Counted from the stretch's first letter, positions 23,833 through 32,981 are shown. The stretch: DNA of 64,000 bases from Coraliomargarita algicola (GCF_033878955.1 NZ_CP138858.1:2046001-2110000); one strand, 5' to 3'. Notes: generated by a model not told the origin, from the letters alone. A program made the numbers and translations.

Positions 23833-25245
23833 ATGAAGCCCAATCAGCCATCACGTGCCACGCCAACAACCATCAACCAGGATGGTTCGCGCAAGTTTCT
23901 GCATCCAGCCGACGTTAAGGGTTTCTTCACCACCTACCGTCGCATCTTCGCGCTGCTACTGATCGGCATCTACGTATCCCTTCCATGGATACCGATCAAT
24001 GGTCACCCGGCCGTGTTCCTGGATGTGCTCAATCGCCGCTTCCACCTATTCGGCCTTAGCTTCGCAGCTCAAGACTTGTGGATGGCGTTCTTCTTCATCA
24101 CGGGCCTGGGCTTCACACTCTTCTTCATCACAGCACTGCTCGGTCGCGTATGGTGTGGTTGGGCCTGCCCGCAAACGGTCTTCTTGGAACACGTCTATCG
24201 CCGCATCGAACGCTGGATTGAGGGCGACGCAGCTGCTCGCAAGAAATTGGACAAGCAAGCATGGGATAACGAAAAGATCATCAAACGTGTCGTAAAGAAT
24301 GGCATCTTCTTCGCCTTCTCGGCGCTGATCGCGCACCTCTTCCTCGCCTACTTCATTTCGATTCCCGAGCTCTATCACTGGATGACGAGCAGCCCGAAAG
24401 AGCACTGGGGCGCCTTCTTATTTGTCTTCATCGCTAGCAGCATAATCTTTGTCAATTTCGCTTGGTTCCGCGAACAGCTATGCCTGGTCATCTGCCCTTA
24501 CGGTCGCCTGCAATCCGCCTTGATCGACGATGACACACTCATTATCGGCTACGATGAAAAGCGCGGCGAACCCCGCGGTTCAGCGAAAAAGAAAGACATC
24601 GGCGACTGCGTGGATTGCACCCGCTGTGTGCAGGTCTGCCCCACGGGCATCGACATCCGCCAGGGCCTGCAAATGGAATGCATCGGCTGCGCCAACTGTA
24701 TCGACGCTTGTGATACAATCATGGCCAAGCTGAACCGTCCCAAAGGTCTGATCCGCTACGACTCACAAAATGGCCTCGCAGGCCAAAAGCGGCGCTACTT
24801 ACGCCCACGCACTTTTATCTACGCCGCACTGATGCTCATCGGGGCAGCAGCCTTTACACTCTCCGCCATGCAACTGCGCAGCGCTAATATGAATGTCGTG
24901 CGCATGTCCGGCGCCCCCTACTTCCTAAGCGATGCGGGCGTGCGCAATCAATACATGGTGCGGGTGATCAATAAGACCAACGAAACCAAGACCTATCGCA
25001 TAATCAGCGCCGCTGAAGGCCAGACCTATACAATGGAAGGCAACGAAGACGGCATCACTGTGCCGCCTATGGGCGAAGAAGTGCGCCCGGTCATCATATC
25101 TGTCCCACGCGCGCACTACAGCGGACAGTTTCCCTTAACGCTCTCTCTACTCGCGCCTGACGGGGAGACAGTCATAATGACTCGCGAAGCGGAATTCCTA
25201 GGTCCCAATGCACGACTTTGGAAAGAACACTCAGCAGCAAAATGA
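23833..25245 (+). CDS. ccoG: CcoG/RdxA cbb3 oxidase maturation polyferredoxin
   Basis: A 470-residue inner-membrane protein of the FixG/RdxA group, implicated in reducing Cu(II) for delivery to the oxidase. The N-terminal half has five hydrophobic helices with WCGWACPQTVFLEH between them. Two [4Fe-4S] clusters are shown by DCVDCTRCVQVCPTGIDI and ECIGCANCIDACDTIM near residues 257-300. After one more helix (about 330-350) comes a C-terminal immunoglobulin-like periplasmic domain of about 115 residues. It follows ccoP across a repeat of about 110 bp and overlaps the next small gene by ATGA. Confidence 0.92.
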   Translation: MKPNQPSRATPTTINQDGSRKFLHPADVKGFFTTYRRIFALLLIGIYVSLPWIPINGHPAVFLDVLNRRFHLFGLSFAAQDLWMAFFFITGLGFTLFFITALLGRVWCGWACPQTVFLEHVYRRIERWIEGDAAARKKLDKQAWDNEKIIKRVVKNGIFFAFSALIAHLFLAYFISIPELYHWMTSSPKEHWGAFLFVFIASSIIFVNFAWFREQLCLVICPYGRLQSALIDDDTLIIGYDEKRGEPRGSAKKKDIGDCVDCTRCVQVCPTGIDIRQGLQMECIGCANCIDACDTIMAKLNRPKGLIRYDSQNGLAGQKRRYLRPRTFIYAALMLIGAAAFTLSAMQLRSANMNVVRMSGAPYFLSDAGVRNQYMVRVINKTNETKTYRIISAAEGQTYTMEGNEDGITVPPMGEEVRPVIISVPRAHYSGQFPLTLSLLAPDGETVIMTREAEFLGPNARLWKEHSAAK

Positions 25246-25397
25246 GCACGCCCAAGAAAAAGAAATTTGCCTGGTCCCTGTGGATTCCTGTGACCCTCGC
25301 CTTCATTCTGGTCATCATCGCATGGACGATCCTGATCAAAATAGCTAAAGAAAATCCCGTTGAAACGATTGAAATCGAAAGAACCACCACACCGTAG
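25242..25397 (+). CDS. Small single-helix protein in the CcoH position
   Basis: A 51-residue protein with a basic N-terminus (MSTPKKKKFAWSLW), one membrane helix (IPVTLAFILVIIAWTILIKI) and a polar tail ending ETIEIERTTTP. Its ATG overlaps the ccoG stop (ATGA), so it belongs to the operon. In most species the ccoG-ccoI gap holds ccoH (fixH), a protein of about 150 residues with the same membrane anchor and a periplasmic domain. This one lacks that domain, so it is either a reduced CcoH or an unrelated assembly peptide. Confidence 0.55.
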   Translation: MSTPKKKKFAWSLWIPVTLAFILVIIAWTILIKIAKENPVETIEIERTTTP

Positions 25398-25407
25398 CCA
25401 CCACAGC

Positions 25408-25479
25408 TTGGAGTCCCGCCTTTAGGCGGCCAGCTCGACCAGGCTTGGCATACGCAACCGCCTAAAGGCGGAACTTCAA
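25408..25479. repeat. Inverted repeat with CCGCCTTTAGGCGG core
   Basis: Arms 25408-25429 and 25458-25479 match over 20 of 22 bases, and each arm contains the palindrome CCGCCTTTAGGCGG or its complement CCGCCTAAAGGCGG. The element fills nearly the whole gap between the CcoH-like gene and ccoI and stops 9 bp before the ccoI start codon. Such repeats can fold in mRNA and uncouple expression of flanking genes. No T-run follows, so it is not a classical terminator. Confidence 0.75.
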
Positions 25480-25488
25480 CATTTATAA

Positions 25489-27891
25489 ATGTCCACCGCC
25501 ACCAAAGCTATTTGTGCCCACTGCGGCACGCCCTTCACTCCTCGGGCGAAGGAAAGCTACTGCTGCCATGGCTGCGAATATGTCGCGCAAGTGCTGAGCG
25601 AAAACGACCTGACTCGTTTCTATGAACTCAAGGGAAACACCGCGGTGCCGCCCGTCGGCTCCAAGGCATTCACCGAAGCTGAGGTCGCGCCCTTAATCGC
25701 TGAGCTCAAACGCGTCGAAGCCAACTGCGGAAAACCTGTCGCGCACACTCGCTTCTGTCTGGAAGGCATTAGTTGCATCGGTTGCGTGTGGTTAATTGAA
25801 GCCATCTTCCAACGTCAACCAGGCAGTGCCCGTGTTCGAATCGATCCACGTGCCAGCGCCATCGAGATGTATTGGCAACGCGGGCATTTCAATGTGGCGG
25901 ACTTTGCACAGGAAATCCAAAAAATCGGTTATCGGCTCACCCTCTACACTGAAGATCCTCAAGCGAATACGGGCAGTCGTCAAATCATCCACCGTCTCGG
26001 GCTCTGCGGCTTCTTTCTCCTCAACACCATGCTGTTTACCCTGCCGGCCTATCTCGGCATGGGCGGTGACTTTTTTCTAGCCCCACTCTTTCAACTCCTG
26101 GGGGCGACCTTTGCCACCCTCAGCCTCATCACCGGCGGCGGCTACTTCATCCAACGCGCATGGCAGGCCGCACGTAACCGGGTGCTGCACATCGATCTGC
26201 CCATCGCTGCGGGTTTACTGGCGGGCTACATCGGCTCCCTGCTGGGCTGGGCAACCGGCTATGTAAACCTAATCTATTTCGATTTCGTAGCCACCTTCGT
26301 CTTCCTCATGCTACTGGGACGTTGGCTACAGGAATACGCGCTGGAAAAAAACCGCTCGCACCTGCAACGCCAAAAAGCAGGCCCGCGCAATGTTACTCTC
26401 ATCGGTGGCGCCCAAGACGGGCAAAGTATTCCAGCCAGTCAAATCACCGCAGAGCTGCAATACAGCGTCGCCCCCGGCGAAATCAATCCTGTCGCAGCCG
26501 ATCCCTTGGATGCGCAAGGCAGCCTCAGCTTAGAATGGATCAATGGCGAAGCCGACCCTGTCACGTGGCCACAGAATCGCACCGCCCCGGCGGGCGCGAT
26601 CAACGTCGGCTTACACAGCCTACGCTTCCGCGCTCGCGAGGCTTGGGACGACAGCCTCCTGGCTCAGCTACTGGAGCGCCCTGAAGATGGCTTTCAGGAA
26701 AGACGCTTACAGACGGTGCTAAAATATTATATCGCATCCGTCCTGGTGGTCGCGGCCATCGGCAGCTTGAGCTGGCTACTCACATCCGGCGATTGGCTCA
26801 AGTCCACCCAAGTGCTCATCTCCGTGCTCATTGTCTCCTGCCCCTGCGCGCTCGGCGTCGCCCTGCCGATGTGCGACGAATTTGCAAATGCCCGCCTCCG
26901 TCGCAGTGGGCTGTTTATCAAAAGCGCACAGATCTGGGAGCGCCTGCGTCAAGTCCGCACCGTGGTGTTTGATAAAACCGGCACCCTGACGATGGATATC
27001 CCTCGCCTACTCAATACAGCTGCGATCAAAGAGCTCGATTCACTGGCTGCGCAAGCACTTCAGCAGCTCGTCGAGCACAACCGACACCCCATCGCACGCT
27101 CGCTGCGCGAAGCACTACTGGCCGCATTCCCCAAGCTTCGCAGCGACAACAGCGCAGCCTTGGTTGAGGAAACCATCGGTCAAGGTGTGGCGTGGAAAGA
27201 CGCCGGCGGCAACGAATGGACCCTCGGTAAGCCTGATTGGCGGACTGCCAAGCTTCCAGCTGGTCGCAGTGAATACCAGCAAGCTGGAAGCTCGCCACTC
27301 CGCCCACACACTTGCCTGCGCCAAAACGGTTTACTCGTGGCAGGGTTCAACTTCCAAGAAGACGTGCGGGATGATGCCCGTGAAGCCATCGACCATATAC
27401 GTAGTCGTCAAATGGATACAGCCATCCTCAGCGGCGACGCGCCCGAGCGCGTGCAAACCATCGCCACCCAACTCGGCATCGAATGCAAAGCTCAGTGTAG
27501 CCCACGCGACAAAGCCAACTGGATCGAAGCCCGTGCGCCCCAGCAAGCACTGATGATCGGCGATGGGGCCAACGATAGCCTCGCATTCGACGCAGCCATC
27601 TGCCGCGGCACCCCCGTAGTCGATAAAAGCATCCTCGAAGCCAGCGCCGATTTTTTCTTTTTCGGCCGCAGCTTACGCAGCCTCCCGCAGCTCTTCCAAG
27701 TCGCCGCCAGCCGCCGCCTGACCATCACCACCATCTTCACAGTCGCCGTGCTCTACAATATCAGTGCAGTCGGCATCTGCCTAGCCGGACACATGCACCC
27801 ACTCATGGCTGCCATCCTCATGCCACTCAGCTCGCTAGTCACACTCGGCCTAGCTTGGCTAGGGCTCGGTAGACAAACTCAAAAAACGTAG
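25489..27891 (+). CDS. ccoI: CcoI-type copper-transporting P-type ATPase
   Basis: An 800-residue P1B ATPase that moves copper for cbb3 oxidase assembly. An N-terminal cysteine cluster (CAHCG, CCHGCE) precedes a heavy-metal domain whose CxxC lies in CLEGISCIGCVW. The membrane part has the ion-binding SCPCALG (C451, C453), then the phosphorylation site DKTGTLT (D495) and the hinge GDGANDS at about 691. The nucleotide-binding domain has VEHNRHPIA with the HP motif. Residues about 584-605 (DWRTAKLPAGRSEYQQAGSS) are translated from a palindromic repeat inserted in frame (27239-27303); the frame is intact, so function may be kept. This long N-terminus with CCHGCE is characteristic of the CcoI/FixI group. 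Confidence 0.9.
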   Translation: MSTATKAICAHCGTPFTPRAKESYCCHGCEYVAQVLSENDLTRFYELKGNTAVPPVGSKAFTEAEVAPLIAELKRVEANCGKPVAHTRFCLEGISCIGCVWLIEAIFQRQPGSARVRIDPRASAIEMYWQRGHFNVADFAQEIQKIGYRLTLYTEDPQANTGSRQIIHRLGLCGFFLLNTMLFTLPAYLGMGGDFFLAPLFQLLGATFATLSLITGGGYFIQRAWQAARNRVLHIDLPIAAGLLAGYIGSLLGWATGYVNLIYFDFVATFVFLMLLGRWLQEYALEKNRSHLQRQKAGPRNVTLIGGAQDGQSIPASQITAELQYSVAPGEINPVAADPLDAQGSLSLEWINGEADPVTWPQNRTAPAGAINVGLHSLRFRAREAWDDSLLAQLLERPEDGFQERRLQTVLKYYIASVLVVAAIGSLSWLLTSGDWLKSTQVLISVLIVSCPCALGVALPMCDEFANARLRRSGLFIKSAQIWERLRQVRTVVFDKTGTLTMDIPRLLNTAAIKELDSLAAQALQQLVEHNRHPIARSLREALLAAFPKLRSDNSAALVEETIGQGVAWKDAGGNEWTLGKPDWRTAKLPAGRSEYQQAGSSPLRPHTCLRQNGLLVAGFNFQEDVRDDAREAIDHIRSRQMDTAILSGDAPERVQTIATQLGIECKAQCSPRDKANWIEARAPQQALMIGDGANDSLAFDAAICRGTPVVDKSILEASADFFFFGRSLRSLPQLFQVAASRRLTITTIFTVAVLYNISAVGICLAGHMHPLMAAILMPLSSLVTLGLAWLGLGRQTQKT
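27239..27303. repeat. Palindromic repeat inserted in frame inside ccoI
   Basis: Arms 27239-27264 and 27274-27303 pair around GCTTCCAGC / GCTGGAAGC, extended outward by GGCGGACTG against CACTCCGCC with a few mismatches. Core and loop resemble the intergenic element at 9266-9326. The insert preserves the ccoI frame and adds about 22 codons within the nucleotide-binding domain. Confidence 0.8.
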
Positions 27892-27958
27892 GATCATAAC
27901 TTACCACGCCCTCGTTGATCAGGCGGACGTGACAAGTCACGCCTCTACAAAAAAATTT

Positions 27959-29191
27959 ATGCAAACAGAACTTCTCGCTCCCGCAGGCTGCTATGCCTCC
28001 CTTCAAGCCGCCATCGATGCCGGTGCCGACGCCGTTTACTTCGGCTTGGCTCAGCTGAATATGCGTGCCCGCTCGCGACGCTCTTTTCACGTGGACGACT
28101 TGGCCACGATCATGGAACGCTGCCACGCCGCAGGTGTGCGCGGCTATCTGACACTCAACACCCTCCTCTACGACCACGACTTAAAGCTCTGCTACAAGCT
28201 ACTTGAAACCGCCAAGCAACACGGAGTGCATGCCGTAATCGCAGCGGATATGGCCTGCATTCTAAAGGCGCGCGAATTGGGACTGGAAGTCCACCTCTCC
28301 ACCCAGCTCTCGGTGTCCAACTTCGAATCCTTTAAATTCTATGCGCAATTCTGCGACCGCATCGTGCTGGCCCGAGAACTCAACCTATCGATGATTCGCA
28401 AAATCCATCAGCAAATCATCCAGCACGACTTGCGCGGTCCGGCTGGACGATTGGTTGAAATCGAAGCCTTCGCACACGGTGCGCTCTGCATTGCTGTATC
28501 CGGACGCTGCGGCATGTCGCTCTACACCGATAACGCCTCCGCCAACCGTGGCGCCTGCGTGCAGAACTGCCGCAAGAGCTACGTCGTCAAAGACCAAGAG
28601 AGCGGCCAAGAACTCAAAATCGACAACAATTTCGTTCTTTCGCCCAACGACATCTCCACCATCGAGTTTTTGGACCAAGTCGTCGAAGCGGGCGTGCACA
28701 CACTCAAGATTGAAGGCCGCGGTCGCTCGCCGGAATACGTCAAACTGGTCACCCGCGCCTACCGCCAGGCACTCACTGCAATTCAAGACGGCAGCTATAA
28801 TCCAGCCTTCGTTGACCAACTCATCATCGAGCTCAAAAAGGTCTACAACCGCGGACACTCCTCCGGCTACTACCTCGGACGCGAACAAGGCTGGTCCAAT
28901 GCCTATGGCTCCAAGGCCACCCATCAAAAAATTTTACGCGGCGAAGTCACACACTACTATTCAAAGATCGGCGTGGCCGAAGTTCGCGCCATCGGCGCAG
29001 TCGAAGTCGACGACGAGTATGTCATCATCGGTGAGACTTCAGGAGTGGTCGAGGGCAAGATCGAGGGCCTACGCCTCGACGACGGCGAAGTGCCCCAAGC
29101 CCAAAGCGGCGACGTCTTCGCCCTCAAAGTCAACCAACGCGTCCGCCGGAATGACAAGTTCTTCATAATACAAGAAGTCATCACAAAGTAA
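27959..29191 (+). CDS. Peptidase U32-family protein (TrhP/RlhA type)
   Basis: A 410-residue member of the U32 family. The N-terminal TIM-barrel half begins ELLAPAGCYASLQAAIDAGA, and the U32 signature is E-x-F-A-H-G-A-L-C-I-A-V-S-G-R-C-G-M, near residues 163-182. Further cysteines (GACVQNCRKSY) fit the [4Fe-4S] cluster now known for these proteins. Although named collagenase-like proteases, the E. coli relatives YegQ (TrhP) and RlhA hydroxylate tRNA uridine 34 and 23S rRNA with prephenate-linked chemistry; the length is closest to TrhP. The start is the ATG at 27959, since the ten codons before it derive from a short palindrome (CGTGACAAGTCACG). A ferredoxin gene follows 41 bp later and may donate electrons. 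Confidence 0.85.
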   Translation: MQTELLAPAGCYASLQAAIDAGADAVYFGLAQLNMRARSRRSFHVDDLATIMERCHAAGVRGYLTLNTLLYDHDLKLCYKLLETAKQHGVHAVIAADMACILKARELGLEVHLSTQLSVSNFESFKFYAQFCDRIVLARELNLSMIRKIHQQIIQHDLRGPAGRLVEIEAFAHGALCIAVSGRCGMSLYTDNASANRGACVQNCRKSYVVKDQESGQELKIDNNFVLSPNDISTIEFLDQVVEAGVHTLKIEGRGRSPEYVKLVTRAYRQALTAIQDGSYNPAFVDQLIIELKKVYNRGHSSGYYLGREQGWSNAYGSKATHQKILRGEVTHYYSKIGVAEVRAIGAVEVDDEYVIIGETSGVVEGKIEGLRLDDGEVPQAQSGDVFALKVNQRVRRNDKFFIIQEVITK

Positions 29192-29210
29192 GACAGGCGC
29201 CGCGCCTGTC
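29192..29210. terminator. Compact hairpin after the U32 gene
   Basis: GACAGGCGC (29192-29200) pairs perfectly with GCGCCTGTC (29202-29210) right after the stop codon of the U32 gene. It has the stem of an intrinsic terminator but no T-run downstream on the plus strand, and could equally be another short dispersed palindrome. The ferredoxin gene starts 22 bp later. Confidence 0.4.
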
Positions 29211-29232
29211 ATGTCTCATAACGATATCCCGT

Positions 29233-29460
29233 ATGACCTACATCAAAATAGCCCACAAAAAACCAGAGTGTATCGGCTGTGCCCTCTGCACCGAAGTCGC
29301 GCCCGGTTATTGGCAGATGGACGAGCACGGCGAAGCGCAGCTCACTCAAGTGACTCGTCGTGATGCACAATTTGAATACGCTCAAGGCTTCGCCGAAGAC
29401 CGCGCCACTCTGGAGCAAGCTGCCGCCGGCTGCCCGGTAGACATTATACGAATCGATTAA
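29233..29460 (+). CDS. Single-cluster ferredoxin
   Basis: A 75-residue ferredoxin. Three cysteines lie in ECIGCALCTEVAP (about 13-19) and the fourth in GCPVDII near residue 67, the pattern of a single [4Fe-4S] (or [3Fe-4S]) cluster ferredoxin as in Bacillus and Thermotoga. The final helix EQAAAGCPVDIIRID is typical. It may serve the U32 enzyme just upstream or the desaturase elsewhere; the sequence does not tell. Its stop codon overlaps by 4 bp the stop of the convergent alcohol dehydrogenase gene. Confidence 0.88.
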   Translation: MTYIKIAHKKPECIGCALCTEVAPGYWQMDEHGEAQLTQVTRRDAQFEYAQGFAEDRATLEQAAAGCPVDIIRID

Positions 29461-30500
29461 GACTCTGCATTCGACAACACGATCCGGTAGCGAGCATCCC
29501 CGGACTTCAAGCGTTCAAAGGCCTCATTGATCTCACTCATTGGATACGATTCCACCTTGGGTTGAATCTCATGCAGACGCGCAAAATCCAACATCTGCTC
29601 AATCGTCGCTGGGCTCCCCACGGGAGATCCCGAAATTGAGCGCTGGGCTGATATCAAGGAAAACACGCCCACTTCCAATGGCTCCAAAGTGGCTCCCACG
29701 AAATGCAGCCGTCCCTTGGGCTTCAAGGTGCTCAGATACAAATTCCAGTCCAACTTCACATTCACCGTCGAAATGATAAAATCAAAAGATCCGGCCGCAG
29801 CTTTGATCTCCGCAGCATCACGCGAGTTGAGCGTCGTATGCGCCCCCAATTCCAGCGCCTCCTGACGCTTGGATTCACTCGATGTAAACGCAGTCACCTC
29901 GCAGCCCCATGCATTGAGAAATTGCAACGCGAGATGCCCCAGACCGCCAATACCAATCACAGCGACCTTGTCAGTCGGTTGCACATCAAACTGCACGAGT
30001 GGGTTAAAGACGGTAATGCCGCCACACAGTAAAGGTCCCGCAGCGGCTAAATCAATTCCCTCGGGGATCACCACCACACTGGCCGCATCCGCCCGCACCT
30101 TATCCGCAAAGCCTCCATGCCGCGCGACGATGGTCGATTCCGCCGATTGACAGAGATTCTGATCTCCTGTCTGACAACAGGCACACTCCCCACAATAGCC
30201 CGAATGCCAGCCCAGCCCCACCGTCATCCCAGGCTGCAGTCGGCTGACCTGTGGCCCCACCGCCGCGACACGTCCAATCACTTCATGCCCCGCGACTAAG
30301 GGATACTTCGACATGCCCCACTCATTATCGATCATACTCAGATCGCTATGACAGATGCCACAGTGCAAGACATCAATTTCCACCTCATTCGGCTTCAAAT
30401 CCCCCACTTCATAGCTAAATTTTTCTAAAGGTCCGCCCGCCTGCTGCGCGGCATAAGCATGGATCGTCTGTGTCTGTGTCGCATTGTCATTCATAGCCAT
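29457..30500 (-). CDS. Zinc-dependent NAD(P) alcohol/aldehyde dehydrogenase
   Basis: A 347-residue medium-chain dehydrogenase of the cinnamyl-alcohol/YahK-Ahr group. The catalytic zinc ligands are in HCGICHSDLS and AGHEVIGRV; the structural zinc lobe has CGECACCQTGDQNLC. The Rossmann fold begins VAVIGIGGLGHLALQ. The group reduces aldehydes with NADPH, with a wide substrate range. An ATG two codons in (30494) is an equal start candidate. It is convergent with the ferredoxin gene, overlapping by 4 bp. The next upstream gene diverges. Confidence 0.87.
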   Translation of the reverse strand: MAMNDNATQTQTIHAYAAQQAGGPLEKFSYEVGDLKPNEVEIDVLHCGICHSDLSMIDNEWGMSKYPLVAGHEVIGRVAAVGPQVSRLQPGMTVGLGWHSGYCGECACCQTGDQNLCQSAESTIVARHGGFADKVRADAASVVVIPEGIDLAAAGPLLCGGITVFNPLVQFDVQPTDKVAVIGIGGLGHLALQFLNAWGCEVTAFTSSESKRQEALELGAHTTLNSRDAAEIKAAAGSFDFIISTVNVKLDWNLYLSTLKPKGRLHFVGATLEPLEVGVFSLISAQRSISGSPVGSPATIEQMLDFARLHEIQPKVESYPMSEINEAFERLKSGDARYRIVLSNAES

Positions 30501-30613
30501 AAGCTAGCAAAAATCTGATAGAGTGCAAATTCCCCAAGCAGTTGAAACTTTCGCCTAGAGCTTGCGATTCATTTATGATGGCGATTCTAATCTGAAGCTC
30601 CCCTCGAATAATT

Positions 30614-31906
30614 ATGAAAAAATCTACCGTTCTACTTGGTGTCACAGTCTGGTCAGTTAGCCTACTGACTGCGTATTATATCGGATCACGCGCCAACGAG
30701 GCCTCCAATCCCTCCACCACAACGCCGATCGCTCAGGCTAATCGCGAAAACACCCAGCAACAAAGCTTTCAAACTGTAGCACTCACCGAGCCCGAAGAAG
30801 CCAATAAACTGGAAGCCTTTTTCGACGGCGAAGCACTCTCCTTAGAAGAAATGCTGCGAGAGATTCCCACACTCAGCGCCGAGGAAAGCCGTCAACTACT
30901 CACTCAGGCCCTGGCCATGCCTAAGTCGGACCCCAAACGCGCCCGACTAATCAACGAATTACTCAGCCAGATCGCCGAAACCGAACCCATGGCTGCGCTG
31001 GAACTGGCCACTCAAATCGACTCCTTGCGCGATTACGAAAGCGCACGCGTTTCCATCCTCGAGGTATGGGGCCGCAATGATCCCGCCGCTGCCATTGCCT
31101 GGGCCGCCACTGCACTAGAAAACGAGCCCTCACGCTCACGCGCCTCTCAACTGACCGCGATCTACCGTGGCTACGCATTGACGAATCCGGAAGCCGCCTT
31201 TCAACAAGCACTCACAATGGATGAAAATGCGCGCCTAAAAAATCGCCTACTCGGTGAAGTGCTCGAAGCCCAAATTGAAAACGGAGGCCTGGAAGCCGCC
31301 AAACTCGCGGTCGACTTGGTCAGTGATCCCGACATGAAAGACCGCCTACGCCGCGACCTCGTCAGCGAATGGGCCGAATTCGACCCCAGTGCCGCAGCGG
31401 AATATGTCGTCTCACTCGGCGACGAAGCTTCAGCTGATTTAAAAAATGCCCTCATCCGCGAGTGGGCCGAGAGCAGCCCTGCCGAAGCCGCAGCCTGGTT
31501 GGACAGCTTGGATGCCGACGACCCCGCCATCGCGCGCGCCAGCGCATCCATCATCGAAGAATGGACTCGTTACGATCTAGCCGCTTCCGCAGAATGGCTC
31601 AATAGCCTCGAAGCCAGCCCTGAGCTCGATCGCGCTGTCATCACCTACACCTTTAGTGCCGCCGCGGAAGACCCCGCAAGCGCCATGACCTGGGCGGAGT
31701 CCATAGACGACGATCGCCGACGCACCTGGATGATGGAGCGCGTCGCCGCCACTTGGAAGGAACAAGACACCGAAAGCTTCAGTGAATATCTCGATAGCTC
31801 CGAACTAACTGAAGAGCAGCGCACCACCCTCGAAAACGCCGAAAACCGCGGCGGCCCAGGTGGCGGCGGTGGTCGGGGTCCTGGCGGTGGTGGCCGCGGC
31901 CGATAA
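30614..31906 (+). CDS. Repetitive helical protein with Gly-rich tail
   Basis: A 430-residue protein not assigned to a named family. It starts with a membrane anchor or signal (about 5-24, TVLLGVTVWSVSLLTAYYIG), then from residue 110 to 400 carries about eight degenerate helical repeats of roughly 35 residues with the recurring pattern W-x-x-x-D-P-x-A-A-x-x-W (for example SEWAEFDPSAAAEYV, REWAESSPAEAAAWL, EEWTRYDLAASAEWL). The end is a run of Gly and Arg (GGPGGGGGRGPGGGGRGR). Such secreted repeat proteins are frequent in Verrucomicrobiota. The fold is probably an alpha solenoid in the periplasm; function unknown. Confidence 0.7.
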   Translation: MKKSTVLLGVTVWSVSLLTAYYIGSRANEASNPSTTTPIAQANRENTQQQSFQTVALTEPEEANKLEAFFDGEALSLEEMLREIPTLSAEESRQLLTQALAMPKSDPKRARLINELLSQIAETEPMAALELATQIDSLRDYESARVSILEVWGRNDPAAAIAWAATALENEPSRSRASQLTAIYRGYALTNPEAAFQQALTMDENARLKNRLLGEVLEAQIENGGLEAAKLAVDLVSDPDMKDRLRRDLVSEWAEFDPSAAAEYVVSLGDEASADLKNALIREWAESSPAEAAAWLDSLDADDPAIARASASIIEEWTRYDLAASAEWLNSLEASPELDRAVITYTFSAAAEDPASAMTWAESIDDDRRRTWMMERVAATWKEQDTESFSEYLDSSELTEEQRTTLENAENRGGPGGGGGRGPGGGGRGR

Positions 31907-32096
31907 TGGGATGCCCCACAGGCATGCGACTCTCGATAGAACAGTGTTTGACGCTCCTGCTACATCGAGCGCAGACAAGCCATTAATACTTGCAAACGAT
32001 CTGCCTAGCCACCGAACTAGGGTAATACACATACCTGCGAGCCATATCCGCCCGCCCACGGTATACGCATTCCTGAAATCAAGCGAAGCAATTACA

Positions 32097-32930
32097 ATGC
32101 AAGCCATCCAAACTATCACCTTCGCGGTCAATACGACCAAGCCCGGGGCCGAAGAAGCCGCTCGCTACCTAGCAGGCATCGCCGAATGCGAAGGAGTGCG
32201 AACCACCATTAGTAGCGAGTATCCGCTCCAGCCAGATGCCCTCAAGGGCCAAGATCTCTGCTGCGCAATCGGAGGTGACGGCACTCTGCTCGGCGTGCTC
32301 GATGCCGCCCTCGAATCAGGCTCCGCGGTGCTCGGCGTGAATATGGGCAAACTAGGCTTCCTCGCCACCTTCACAGCCGAAGAAGCTGCCAGAGATCTGC
32401 CACAACTCATCCAAGGCCATTACGAAATCGCAGAGCGCTCCGTGCTCAAATGCACCACACGTGCCGGCGAAACGATCTCGGGACTCAACGACGTCGTGCT
32501 GAAAGAAACCGACGGCAGCGGCCTCATCCGCCTACAAGTATCCTCCAACGGCAACCCCGTGTCCGAATACCATTGCGACGGCCTCATCTTTTCCACCCCC
32601 ACCGGCTCGACTGCCTATAACCTCTCCGCTGGTGGACCAATTATCGGGCCCAAAGTCAGTGCCATCGCAATGACTCCGATCTGCCCCCATACCTTGGGTA
32701 ATCGCTCCGTGATCTTCGATAATTCCTCGCGCATCAGCGTCACCCATCTCGAACCGGGCCCCTGTCCACGCATCACCATCGATGGCCGCGTACGCTTCGC
32801 CACCGCTGACAATTTTCCCATCGAGATCGCCGTTGCCGAACGCAGTTTCCGTCTCATGCAACATCCCGACCACTCCCACTTCGCCATCGTCCGCGACAAA
32901 CTCCACTGGGGCGACCCGACAATTCGGTAA
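32097..32930 (+). CDS. nadK: NAD kinase
   Basis: A 277-residue enzyme that phosphorylates NAD to NADP. The signature GGDGTLLGVLDAAL, the following NMGKLGFLATF and the conserved DGLIFSTPTGSTAYNLSAGG are all present. The open frame extends back to 31860, but the first 79 codons overlap the Gly-rich end of the preceding gene and unrelated DNA; the ATG at 32097 begins a normal NadK N-terminus (MQAIQTITFAVN). The 190-bp gap upstream (31907-32096) contains no other gene. A pyrimidine/purine repeat starts just after its stop. Confidence 0.9.
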   Translation: MQAIQTITFAVNTTKPGAEEAARYLAGIAECEGVRTTISSEYPLQPDALKGQDLCCAIGGDGTLLGVLDAALESGSAVLGVNMGKLGFLATFTAEEAARDLPQLIQGHYEIAERSVLKCTTRAGETISGLNDVVLKETDGSGLIRLQVSSNGNPVSEYHCDGLIFSTPTGSTAYNLSAGGPIIGPKVSAIAMTPICPHTLGNRSVIFDNSSRISVTHLEPGPCPRITIDGRVRFATADNFPIEIAVAERSFRLMQHPDHSHFAIVRDKLHWGDPTIR

Positions 32931-32938
32931 ACGAATTG

Positions 32939-32977
32939 CCGGGAGTGGAAAGTTGGGAGTGAGAAGTGGAAAGTAAC
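32939..32977. repeat. Purine-rich repeat, left flank of the four-helix-bundle gene
   Basis: GGGAGTGGAAAGTTGGGAG followed by TGAGAAGTGGAAAGT is an imperfect inverted counterpart of the pyrimidine-rich DNA at 33372-33448 on the other side of the small gene at 32982. Together they make long inverted flanks around that gene. Confidence 0.7.
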
Positions 32978-32981
32978 TACG

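Noticed and set aside
27239..27303. Frameshift or pseudogene in ccoI
   Set aside because: The repeat insert keeps the frame, and motifs on both sides (DKTGTLT, GDGANDS) are in one continuous reading frame.
31860..32096. 79-residue N-terminal extension of NAD kinase
   Set aside because: It overlaps the Gly-rich end of the preceding gene in another frame, and NadK homology begins at the ATG at 32097.
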